16,566 nucleotides of DNA from an uncultured Lachnospiraceae bacterium (GCA_910586315.1 CAJUIP010000018.1:1-16566); one strand, 5' to 3'. Positions 6,930 through 13,846 are shown, counted from the stretch's first letter. The notes: generated by a model from the letters alone, not told the origin. Translations and numbers: made by a program.

Positions 6930-8267
6930 ATGACATTTGCGTCTTTATTCTCAGATTTACAGGTTTGGGCGTTGTTTCTTCTGGCAGGATATCTGCTGAG
7001 GGAATTTTGTAAACCGCTGCAGAAAATATTTCTTCCGTCGGCTGTCATTGGAGGGGTAATCGCATTGGTCGGCGGCGAACAGGTGCTTGGCTTATGGGAG
7101 GTACCGTCCTCCTTTGGAAGCTTTTCCACATCTTTGATTATATTGATTATGACATGCCTTGTCTGGGGCGTAAAAATTGACCATAGCCGTATTAAAAATT
7201 ACCTGGATTATTTTTGCCTGCTGAATTCGGTACGCTTTGGCCAGATTGCTCTCGCCGCCCTGACCGGGATTCTCCTGCGGTATGTCTGGACGGAACTTCC
7301 GACGGGGTGGGGGACCATGGGATTTTCCGCATATTTTGGCGGCCATGGAACAGTAGCTTCTTACGCTGCGGTTTATGAATCCCTGGGATATGGCACGGAC
7401 TACACAGCATTGGGAATGATCATGGCCACGTTAGGATTGATTTGCGCGGTTACAATTGGAATGATAATTGTTAATATCGGAGTCAGAAAAGGATATACGG
7501 AGTATGTAAAGATCAAGGAATCTCTTGGAAAGTACGAAGAACGAAGACTGCTTCCAAAGGAGAAAAGAAGTCCAATCGGAACAAGCAGAGTTCCGGCAGG
7601 CTCTGTAAACGCACTGGCATTTCAGTTTGCGATGCTGATGGCATGTATCTGGCTTGGAAAAACGCTTTTAAAGGTTGGTTCCACATACGTCTGGAAAGGG
7701 TTTGGAAGCTTTCCCAATATGCTTTATGGAATTATCGGAGCAGTGATCCTTTGGCCCGTCTTACAGAAATTAAAGCTGGAGGATTATGTAGACAGAAAAA
7801 CATGTACGTCGATTTCCGGTTTTTCTCTGGAGCTTTTGATTCTTGGCTCTATTGCGACGATAAACCTGAATGTCCTGTCTGCTTTTTGGGTACCAATTTT
7901 GATACAGTTTGTCATTATGACAATCTTTACAGCTTTCACTTGTTTCTGGTACAATAAAAGGATTGCGGAAAAAGAATGGTTTGAGAAGGGCTTGTTCGTA
8001 TTCGGACAGTCCACGGGTGCGACTCCGACAGGTTTAGCCCTGGTTCGCGCGGTGGATCCGGATTCCGTTGCCTGTCCGGGCGAGGCGCATGCCGTACAGT
8101 CAGGGGTCGCAGGAATCGCTTTTGCGTGGATTCCGGCAGTACTGCCGGTGCTGGCGACGACTTTGCCGTGGGCGGAGGTCGGTTTGGGAGCTGTGGGCTT
8201 TGTGATATGTTTTGCCGCGGGATGGATCCTGTTCCGCAAGGATATCAAAGCGAGATTCAGCAGGTAA
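6930..8267 (+). CDS. gltS: Sodium/glutamate symporter family (GltS) transporter
   Basis: This 445-residue membrane protein resembles GltS of the ESS family, which imports glutamate with sodium. Its two inverted halves each carry a re-entrant-loop motif: FGGHGTVAS near residues 136-144 in the first, and GQSTGATPTGLALVRAVDP in the second, close to residues 358-376. A hydrophilic central loop (about residues 190-220, rich in Lys, Arg and Glu) separates the halves. The start ATG 6930 has AAAGGGGG 8-9 bp upstream and lies 21 bp after the synthase gene, so it is likely translated from the same transcript as the lyase and synthase. Substrate is inferred from family only; glutamate or a related dicarboxylate would fit the operon. 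No clear intrinsic terminator follows immediately. Confidence 0.87.
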   Translation: MTFASLFSDLQVWALFLLAGYLLREFCKPLQKIFLPSAVIGGVIALVGGEQVLGLWEVPSSFGSFSTSLIILIMTCLVWGVKIDHSRIKNYLDYFCLLNSVRFGQIALAALTGILLRYVWTELPTGWGTMGFSAYFGGHGTVASYAAVYESLGYGTDYTALGMIMATLGLICAVTIGMIIVNIGVRKGYTEYVKIKESLGKYEERRLLPKEKRSPIGTSRVPAGSVNALAFQFAMLMACIWLGKTLLKVGSTYVWKGFGSFPNMLYGIIGAVILWPVLQKLKLEDYVDRKTCTSISGFSLELLILGSIATINLNVLSAFWVPILIQFVIMTIFTAFTCFWYNKRIAEKEWFEKGLFVFGQSTGATPTGLALVRAVDPDSVACPGEAHAVQSGVAGIAFAWIPAVLPVLATTLPWAEVGLGAVGFVICFAAGWILFRKDIKARFSR

Positions 8268-8427
8268 AACCGTTTTATATTGTTAGAAACAGATGGAAAG
8301 GGGCGGAACCGGCTTTTTCGGGGCTGCCCCTTGTCTGTGCACAGGCCCACACAGAAGAATATGCCGCGAAAGCGGTGTGTGGGCTGTGCGGCGAGCAGGG
8401 AAAAGGCCAAACTGCGTTTCAAGTTAC
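8268..8427. other. Non-coding stretch with several hairpins; possible structured RNA or dispersed repeat
   Basis: I see no credible gene here. GGGGCGG (8300-8306) pairs with CTGCCCC (8324-8330). CACAGGCCCACACA (8340-8353) pairs with TGTGTGGGCTGTG (8376-8388) with one bulged G. Nested inside, CCGC-GAAA-GCGG (8364-8375) is a short stem with a GNRA tetraloop stacked directly on the larger stem. CTGTGCACAG (8334-8343) is a perfect palindrome. The amount of pairing is unusual for a spacer, but I recognise no named RNA family. Confidence 0.5.
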
Positions 8428-8456
8428 TTGTTCGATTAGGGCTTATGTGGTATAGT
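8428..8456 (+). promoter_or_regulatory. Candidate sigma-A promoter
   Basis: TTGTTC (8428-8433), a 17-bp spacer and TATAGT (8451-8456) form a good promoter match. Transcription would begin near 8463. It would read through the small membrane protein candidate, the leader peptide candidate and the hairpin before the GTPase-nuclease gene. Confidence 0.5.
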
Positions 8457-8700
8457 GAAATGCAGTAAAAGAAAGTGGGTGGGAGTCGTGGGATTGGCGT
8501 ATCTTTTCTTATTTATCATGGTATTTGGAGCAGCGGGGATGGCAGCTGCTTTCGTGATAGCAGCATGGTATATCTGGAAAAAGGCCCGTTTCAAAATCTT
8601 AGCGACTATCCCTTTGCTCTTGGCTGTACCTTGTGCTGTTGCTGCATTTTACCTACTGTCAATCGTTTGGAGGGAGCCGCCCTGGAGATTTCATTTCTAA
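8455..8700 (+). CDS. Possible small membrane protein, start uncertain
   Basis: An open frame of up to 81 codons encodes a basic N-terminus (KCSKRK), two long hydrophobic segments (about residues 9-40 and 47-66) separated by WKKARFK, and a short C-terminal tail ending WRFHF. This looks like a two- to three-helix membrane protein. I do not recognise the family. The GTG at 8455 overlaps the candidate -10 element, so if that promoter is used translation must start lower. GTG 8479, GTG 8488 or TTG 8494 are in frame, and TTG 8494 has GGGAG (8481-8485) 8 bp upstream. The basic N-terminus argues for the longer form. An overlapping frame (8475-8708) is less protein-like. It may be a genuine gene of unknown role or an accident of composition. 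Confidence 0.45.
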   Translation: MKCSKRKWVGVVGLAYLFLFIMVFGAAGMAAAFVIAAWYIWKKARFKILATIPLLLAVPCAVAAFYLLSIVWREPPWRFHF

Positions 8701-8752
8701 AAAGATGAACGAGCTGTGGGAGTTCGGGCGGAGTCTTCAATAGGGAGACGAC

Positions 8753-8779
8753 ATGCAAAAACAGACTGCGGCAGCCTGA
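8753..8779 (+). CDS. Possible 8-codon leader peptide upstream of the GTPase-nuclease gene
   Basis: ATG 8753 opens a frame reading MQKQTAAA and stopping at TGA 8777-8779. AGGGAG (8742-8747) is 5 bp upstream, a good spacing. GCAGC (8771-8775) and GCTGC (8781-8785) can form a small stem across the stop codon. The larger dyad 8799-8845 follows 19 bp after the stop. Its position fits an attenuation leader, but so short a frame can arise by chance. Confidence 0.35.
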   Translation: MQKQTAAA

Positions 8780-8788
8780 TGCTGCATC

Positions 8789-8817
8789 TCGACGAAGACC
8801 TCCTCTTGTGATATACT
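8789..8817 (+). promoter_or_regulatory. Alternative promoter directly upstream of the GTPase-nuclease gene
   Basis: TCGACG (8789-8794), a 17-bp spacer and TATACT (8812-8817) form a moderate promoter match. If used, transcription starts near 8824, inside the dyad, and only the right arm is transcribed. The dyad would then act as DNA (an operator) and not as an RNA hairpin. Confidence 0.4.
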
Positions 8818-8850
8818 AAATAAAGTATAGTTTCACAAGAGGAGGATTTT
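8799..8850 (+). promoter_or_regulatory. Hairpin covering the ribosome binding site of the GTPase-nuclease gene (attenuator or operator)
   Basis: CCTCCTCTTGTGA (8799-8811) is perfectly complementary to TCACAAGAGGAGG (8833-8845). Within it TATACT (8812-8817) pairs with AGTATA (8824-8829) around a 6-nt loop, leaving three unpaired bases. The right arm contains the AGGAGG ribosome binding site of ATG 8852 and is followed by ATTTTT. In RNA transcribed from upstream it could act as an intrinsic terminator and would also hide the ribosome binding site. Confidence 0.65.
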
Positions 8851-8851
8851 T

Positions 8852-11650
8852 ATGGGCGAACAGGCAGAGGAAAATAAGTCCCCAAAGCCAGTAAAACATA
8901 TATGCGCGGGTCTGTTGGCCCATGTAGACGCGGGAAAGACGACGCTTTCAGAGGCCTTTTTATATCTGACAGGAAGTATCCGGAAACTGGGCCGGGTGGA
9001 CAACCGTGACGCTTTTTTAGATACGTATGCTCTGGAGAGAGCCAGGGGAATTACCATTTTTTCCAAGCAGGCGGAATGTATATTCGGCCATACGTCCGTG
9101 ACGCTTCTTGATACGCCGGGCCATGTGGATTTTTCTTCCGAGATGGAGCGGACGCTGCAGGTGTTGGACTATGCGGTCTTAGTCATCAATGGAGCGGACG
9201 GTGTGCAGGGGCATACGGAAACGTTGTGGCGGCTTTTAAAACGCTACCGGATTCCGGTGTTTCTGTTTGTAAATAAGATGGACCAGGCCGGGACGGACCG
9301 AAAACAGGTTCTTGATGATTTGAAAAAACGGCTGGATGGGGCGATTGTGGATTTTGAGGGCTTTGAGGCTCTCGTGTCAGAAGAAACAAAATGTCTGGAA
9401 GGCAGTCAAGGCAGCCAAAGCGGGGATATTGCGGAGCGGTTAGAGGAGCTTGCCATGTGCAGCGAAGCGCTTCTGGAATCCTATCTGGAAACGGGGACCA
9501 TGGAGGAAAGGGAAATCCAAAGCGCCATTGAAAAAAGAAAGGTATTCCCCTGCTATTTTGGCTCGGCCTTGAAGCTTACTGGTGTGGAGGAGTTTTTAAA
9601 AGGAATTGAGACCTTTGGCAGAGCCAGGGAGTATCCGGAGGAATTCGGGGCCAAGGTGTTTAAAATTTCAAGGGATGATCAGGGAAACCGTCTGACCCAT
9701 CTGAAAATCACCGGAGGAAGCCTTAAGGTGAAGGAATTCCTGGACGGAAAGGAAGAGAAGGTAAACCAGATCCGGGTGTATTCCGGGCAGAAATTTGAGG
9801 TCGTCGGCGAGGTGGCGGCAGGCAGAATCTGCGCGGTCACGGGGCCCTCAAAAACCAGGCCGGGTCAGGGGTTCGGCGTGGAGGCCCAGTCGGGAAGTCC
9901 CATATTGGAACCGGTTCTTACTTATAAAATTCATCTGCCCCAGGGATGCGATGTTCATGGGATGCTTAAAAACTTAAGGATCCTGGAGGAAGAGGACCCG
10001 CAGCTTCACATTGTCTGGAATGAGACTCTGGGGGAAATTCAGGCTCAGGTCATGGGGGATGTGCAGATTGAAATTTTAAAGAGCCAGATTCAAGAGCGGT
10101 TTAACGCGGATGTGGAGTTCGGGAACGGCAATATTGTTTATAAAGAAACTATTCTGCACCCGGTGGAGGGCGTGGGCCATTTTGAGCCGCTGCGCCATTA
10201 TGCGGAGGTCCACCTTCTTATGGAGCCGGGGGAGGCGGGGAGCGGCCTTATCCTGGAGGCCGACTGCAGCGAGGATGTGCTGGATAAGAACTGGCAGCGG
10301 CTGATTCTTACTCATTTGGAGGAAAAAAAGCACCGGGGGATTCTTACCGGGTCGGAGATTACGGATATGAAGATTACCCTGATTGCGGGAAGAGCCCATT
10401 TAAAGCATACGGAGGGCGGCGACTTCCGCCAGGCCACGTATCGGGCGGTCCGCCAGGGGTTAAAAGAGGCCGGATGCCGCCTTCTGGAGCCGTATTATTC
10501 CTTTGTGCTGGAAGTGCCCCGGGAGTCTGTGGGCCGTGCCATGGCGGACTTGGAGCGGATGTATGGGACCTTTGGGGCACCAGAGCAGGAAAAAGATATG
10601 GCGGTTCTGAAAGGAAGCGCGCCTGTGGTGACCATGCGGGATTATCAGAGAGACGTGGCCGCCTATACGGGGGGACGCGGAAGGCTTTCGCTGAGCGTTA
10701 AGGGCTATGAGCTGTGCCACAACGAGGAGGAGGTCATAAATCAGGCGGGCTATGATTTTGATTTGGACCTTCAGGACCCGGCGGGGTCTGTATTCTGTTC
10801 CCATGGAGCCGGGTTTACGGTGCCATGGAATCAGGTGAAGCAGTACATGCATGTGGAAAGCCCGCTTGCAAAGCTTCGGCCGGAGATGGTGCAGAAGGAA
10901 AAAAATTCTCCGGCTGCGGAATCTTTAGAATCCGGAAGCTGGAGAGGAAATTCGGGAGCAGCTTTGTCCTCTTATGCGGAGGATAAGGAGTTGGAGGCAA
11001 TTTTTATCCGTACCTTTGGCGAGCCGAAGCGGTCATATCCGCCCGGAGGAGATTCCAGGCGGGTCATACGGGCGCAGGGAACGGAAAGCCGGGAGAAGAA
11101 AAAAGCTGCGGAACCGGAGCCGGAGGAGGAGTACCTTCTGGTGGACGGATATAATATTATCTTTGCCTGGGAGGAGCTAAGGGAACTGGCAGAGACCAAC
11201 ATTGACGGAGCCAGGCACCGTCTGATGGACATCTTATGCAATTATCAGGGCTTTAAAAAATGTACGCTGATTGTGGTATTCGACGCCTATAAGGTGACCG
11301 GAAACACGGGAGAGGCCCAGAAGTACCACAATATCCATGTGGTTTATACAAAGGAAGCGGAAACCGCGGACCAGTATATTGAAAAGCTGGCCCATAAAAT
11401 CGGCCAGAAATACCGGGTGACAGTGGCCACCTCCGACGGCCTGGAGCAGCTCATTATCCGGGGGCAGGGATGCCTTTTGATGTCGGCGAAGGACCTCAGA
11501 GAGGAAGTGGAGTACGTGAACCGCCTCATTGAGGAAGAGCGGGGAAAACTGAAAGAAGGCCCGGGAAAATCAGGAAAGAACTATCTTCTGTCCCATGCGG
11601 ACCATGAGACAAAGGAATATCTGGAAGAGGTGCGTCTGGGAAAGCAGTAA
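8852..11650 (+). CDS. EF-G/Tet(M)-like translation GTPase fused to a YacP/Rae1-type NYN endoribonuclease domain
   Basis: The 932 residues combine two machines. Residues 15-250 are a translation-factor GTPase: AHVDAGKT (23-30), RGIT (65-68), DTPGH (87-91), NKMD (141-144) and GSAL (237-240). EF-G-like domains II-V follow to about 620, with DFRQATYRAV and LLEPYYSF in the order seen in ribosomal protection proteins. After a low-complexity linker (about 670-758), residues 761-895 match the YacP/Rae1 NYN (PIN-like) domain: VDGYN (Asp765), VVFDAY (Asp811), ETADQYIEKLA (Asp840) and ATSDGLEQ (Asp862). The acidic residues expected for metal-dependent RNA cleavage are all present. Rae1 of Bacillus subtilis is a separate protein that cuts mRNA in the ribosomal A site. 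The tip-loop Tyr-Ser-Pro of Tet(M) is replaced by His-Leu-Lys at 516-518, so tetracycline protection is unlikely. GAGGAGG precedes ATG 8852. Glycerol kinase starts 22 bp downstream. Domain calls are firm; the joint function is inference. Confidence 0.92.
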   Translation: MGEQAEENKSPKPVKHICAGLLAHVDAGKTTLSEAFLYLTGSIRKLGRVDNRDAFLDTYALERARGITIFSKQAECIFGHTSVTLLDTPGHVDFSSEMERTLQVLDYAVLVINGADGVQGHTETLWRLLKRYRIPVFLFVNKMDQAGTDRKQVLDDLKKRLDGAIVDFEGFEALVSEETKCLEGSQGSQSGDIAERLEELAMCSEALLESYLETGTMEEREIQSAIEKRKVFPCYFGSALKLTGVEEFLKGIETFGRAREYPEEFGAKVFKISRDDQGNRLTHLKITGGSLKVKEFLDGKEEKVNQIRVYSGQKFEVVGEVAAGRICAVTGPSKTRPGQGFGVEAQSGSPILEPVLTYKIHLPQGCDVHGMLKNLRILEEEDPQLHIVWNETLGEIQAQVMGDVQIEILKSQIQERFNADVEFGNGNIVYKETILHPVEGVGHFEPLRHYAEVHLLMEPGEAGSGLILEADCSEDVLDKNWQRLILTHLEEKKHRGILTGSEITDMKITLIAGRAHLKHTEGGDFRQATYRAVRQGLKEAGCRLLEPYYSFVLEVPRESVGRAMADLERMYGTFGAPEQEKDMAVLKGSAPVVTMRDYQRDVAAYTGGRGRLSLSVKGYELCHNEEEVINQAGYDFDLDLQDPAGSVFCSHGAGFTVPWNQVKQYMHVESPLAKLRPEMVQKEKNSPAAESLESGSWRGNSGAALSSYAEDKELEAIFIRTFGEPKRSYPPGGDSRRVIRAQGTESREKKKAAEPEPEEEYLLVDGYNIIFAWEELRELAETNIDGARHRLMDILCNYQGFKKCTLIVVFDAYKVTGNTGEAQKYHNIHVVYTKEAETADQYIEKLAHKIGQKYRVTVATSDGLEQLIIRGQGCLLMSAKDLREEVEYVNRLIEEERGKLKEGPGKSGKNYLLSHADHETKEYLEEVRLGKQ

Positions 11651-11672
11651 ATACGTAAAAGGGGGTTGCTTT

Positions 11673-13166
11673 ATGGCAAAGTATATGATGGCGTTTGACG
11701 CGGGAACCACGAGCAGCAGGTGCATTCTTTTTAATAAAAAGGGTGAGATCTGCAGCGTGGCGCAAAAAGAGTTTACACAGTACTTTCCAAAGCCCGGCTG
11801 GGTGGAGCACGATGCCAATGAGATCTGGTCGACGCAGCTTGGCGTCGCCGTGGAAGCGATGACAAAAATCGGAGCATCCGCGAAGGACATTGCCGCAATC
11901 GGCATTACAAACCAGCGGGAAACCACCATTGTCTGGGACAAAGCTACCGGGGAACCCATATACCATGCCATCGTGTGGCAGTGCCGCAGAACCTCGGAAT
12001 ACTGCGATGCATTAAAGGAAAAGGGACTGGTAGACACCTTCCGGGCTAAGACCGGGCTTGTGATTGACGCGTACTTTTCAGGGACCAAGTTAAAATGGAT
12101 TCTGGACCATGTGGAAGGGGCCAGGGAACGGGCCGGACGCGGAGAACTTTTATTCGGAACCGTGGAGACCTGGCTGATTTGGAAGCTGACCGGAGGAAGA
12201 GTCCATGTGACGGATTACTCCAATGCGTCCCGCACGATGCTGTTTAATATCAATACGCTGGAATGGGATCACGAAATTCTTGCGGAATTCAATATTCCGG
12301 AATCCATGCTTCCGGAGGCAAAGCCCTCAAGCTGTATTTTCGGAATGACGGATCCACAGTTTTTCGGAGGTCCGATTGCCATCGGCGGCGCGGCCGGAGA
12401 CCAGCAGGCCGCCCTGTTCGGCCAGACCTGCTTTTTGCCGGGGGAGGCGAAAAACACGTATGGAACGGGATGTTTTCTTCTGATGAATACAGGGGAAAAG
12501 CCGGTATTTTCCCAAAACGGCCTGGTGACTACCATCGCGTGGGGTCTGGACGGCAGGGTAAATTATGCGCTGGAGGGCTCTATCTTCGTTGCCGGGGCCG
12601 CCATTCAGTGGCTTCGGGACGAACTGCGCTTTATCGACTCCGCGGCGGATTCCGAGTACATGGCAGGGAAGGTGGAGGACACGAACGGCTGCTATGTGGT
12701 TCCCGCTTTTACGGGACTGGGCGCGCCCCACTGGGACCAGTACGCGAGGGGAACCATTGTGGGCTTAACCCGGGGCGTCGGCAAATATCACATCATCCGG
12801 GCAACTCTGGATTCCATCTGCTACCAGACAAACGATGTGTTAAAGGCCATGGAGGCCGATTCCAAAATCCGCTTGGCTTCCCTTAAGGTGGATGGCGGAG
12901 CCAGCGCCAACAATTATCTGATGCAGACGCAGGCCGATATCATGAACGCGCCGGTAAAGCGTCCCCGGTGCATCGAGACTACGGCTATGGGAGCCGCTTA
13001 CCTGGCGGGCCTTGCCGTGGGATACTGGAAAAATAAGGAAGAGATTATGAAAAACTGGGCCATGGACCGGACGTTTGAACCGGGGATCAGCGAGGAGAAA
13101 CGGGCCGGGATGGTCGACGGCTGGAACCGGGCAGTAAAATGCGCGTTTGGATGGGCGAAACAATGA
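11673..13166 (+). CDS. glpK: Glycerol kinase
   Basis: This 497-residue FGGY-family kinase converts glycerol and ATP to glycerol 3-phosphate in the cytosol. Motifs include DAGTTSSR (9-16) for phosphate binding, TNQRETT (79-85), WQCRRT (102-107), DAYFSGTKLKW (132-142), AGDQQAALFGQ (241-251), YGTG (263-266) and the family signature near GLGAPHWDQYARG (348-360). Length is typical. I start at ATG 11673 with AAAAGGGGG 7 bp upstream; an in-frame ATG at 11595 would overlap the previous gene by 56 bp. The segment TDPQFFGG (226-233) corresponds to the region where enterococcal GlpK has the histidine phosphorylated by HPr. No histidine is present here, so that activation is probably absent. No glpF or glpD is adjacent. 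The 22-bp gap to the GTPase-nuclease gene, with no terminator between, suggests read-through. Confidence 0.96.
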   Translation: MAKYMMAFDAGTTSSRCILFNKKGEICSVAQKEFTQYFPKPGWVEHDANEIWSTQLGVAVEAMTKIGASAKDIAAIGITNQRETTIVWDKATGEPIYHAIVWQCRRTSEYCDALKEKGLVDTFRAKTGLVIDAYFSGTKLKWILDHVEGARERAGRGELLFGTVETWLIWKLTGGRVHVTDYSNASRTMLFNINTLEWDHEILAEFNIPESMLPEAKPSSCIFGMTDPQFFGGPIAIGGAAGDQQAALFGQTCFLPGEAKNTYGTGCFLLMNTGEKPVFSQNGLVTTIAWGLDGRVNYALEGSIFVAGAAIQWLRDELRFIDSAADSEYMAGKVEDTNGCYVVPAFTGLGAPHWDQYARGTIVGLTRGVGKYHIIRATLDSICYQTNDVLKAMEADSKIRLASLKVDGGASANNYLMQTQADIMNAPVKRPRCIETTAMGAAYLAGLAVGYWKNKEEIMKNWAMDRTFEPGISEEKRAGMVDGWNRAVKCAFGWAKQ

Positions 13167-13186
13167 GAGCCCGGTTAAAAAAATCC

Positions 13187-13215
13187 TTGCATTTTCCTGG
13201 AAAATGTGATAGGAT
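13187..13215 (+). promoter_or_regulatory. Candidate promoter of the rimP-nusA-infB operon
   Basis: TTGCAT (13187-13192), a 17-bp spacer and TAGGAT (13210-13215) match a sigma-A promoter. It begins 21 bp after the glpK stop. The predicted start, about 13222, is just upstream of the terminator hairpin at 13244. Confidence 0.55.
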
Positions 13216-13243
13216 ACAGAGGATAACATAAGTAACTGGCAAG

Positions 13244-13275
13244 AAGAGTGGACAAAAAAGTCCACTCTTTCGTTT
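13244..13275 (+). terminator. Intrinsic terminator in the rimP leader (possible attenuator)
   Basis: AAGAGTGGAC (13244-13253) pairs perfectly with GTCCACTCTT (13260-13269) around an AAAAAA loop and is followed by TCGTTTTG. It lies after the candidate operon promoter and 104 bp before rimP. It may therefore end glpK transcription, attenuate the operon, or both. I find no second good promoter between it and rimP. Confidence 0.78.
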
Positions 13276-13378
13276 TGTATCGTTCCCTGTCCTGGCTGGA
13301 GAGACACGCACGGATGCGGGGGAAAAAGATGAAAATGAAAGGGCCAGAAAGCATGGATATGGAAAGGTGGTGGAACGT

Positions 13379-13846
13379 ATGTCAAAAAAAGAGGAATATG
13401 AGGCAAAAGTGGAAGCGTATCTGTTTCCGATTATGGAGGAGAACGGCTTTGAACTGGTGGATGTGGAGTACGTGAAAGAAGCCGGCACCTGGTATCTGAG
13501 GGCTTATATTGATAAAGAAGGCGGTTTTACTGTTGACGACTGTGAGATGGTGTCCAGGCGCTTAAGCGACTGGCTGGATGAAAAGGATTTCATTGACGAC
13601 AGCTATATTCTGGAGGTCAGCTCCCCGGGGCTTGGAAGACCCTTAAAAAAGGAAAAGGATTTTAAGAGAAGTCTTGGCGAACAGGTGGATATTAAGCTCT
13701 ACCGGGCGATAGACAGACAGAAGGACTTTACGGGAAAGCTTACGGCCTACGACGAAAATACCGTCACGATCGCCTACGAGGACGGAACGGAAAGCACATT
13801 TGAACGGAAAGATATTGCCTTAATTCGTCTGGCATTTGATTTTTAA
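13379..13846 (+). CDS. rimP: Ribosome maturation factor RimP
   Basis: This 155-residue protein is RimP, needed for maturation of the 30S ribosomal subunit. The N-terminal domain shows GFELVDVEYVKEAGTWYLRAYID (about 23-45) and the conserved SSPGLGRPLK (81-90). The C-terminal SH3-like domain covers about 91-155. I start at ATG 13379 because AAAGGTGG (13363-13370) is 8 bp upstream and family members commonly begin MSKKEEYE; an in-frame GTG at 13367 sits too close to that site. It is the first gene of the operon, and nusA starts 13 bp after its stop. Confidence 0.95.
   Translation: MSKKEEYEAKVEAYLFPIMEENGFELVDVEYVKEAGTWYLRAYIDKEGGFTVDDCEMVSRRLSDWLDEKDFIDDSYILEVSSPGLGRPLKKEKDFKRSLGEQVDIKLYRAIDRQKDFTGKLTAYDENTVTIAYEDGTESTFERKDIALIRLAFDF

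Noticed and set aside
7784..8422. Minus-strand frame of 212 codons over the end of gltS
   Set aside because: Most of it is antisense to the symporter. The remainder falls in the hairpin-rich spacer, and no start signal is seen.
8852..11650. Tetracycline resistance gene
   Set aside because: The overall fold matches ribosomal protection proteins, but the Tyr-Ser-Pro tip motif is missing and a nuclease domain is attached; no mobile element flanks it.
12263..12886. 207-codon plus-strand frame inside glpK
   Set aside because: It is an out-of-frame shadow of the conserved glycerol kinase reading frame.
13248..13475. 75-codon frame spanning the terminator and the start of rimP
   Set aside because: It starts within the terminator stem, has no good ribosome binding site, and overlaps rimP in another frame with unlikely Trp/Arg/Lys-rich composition.
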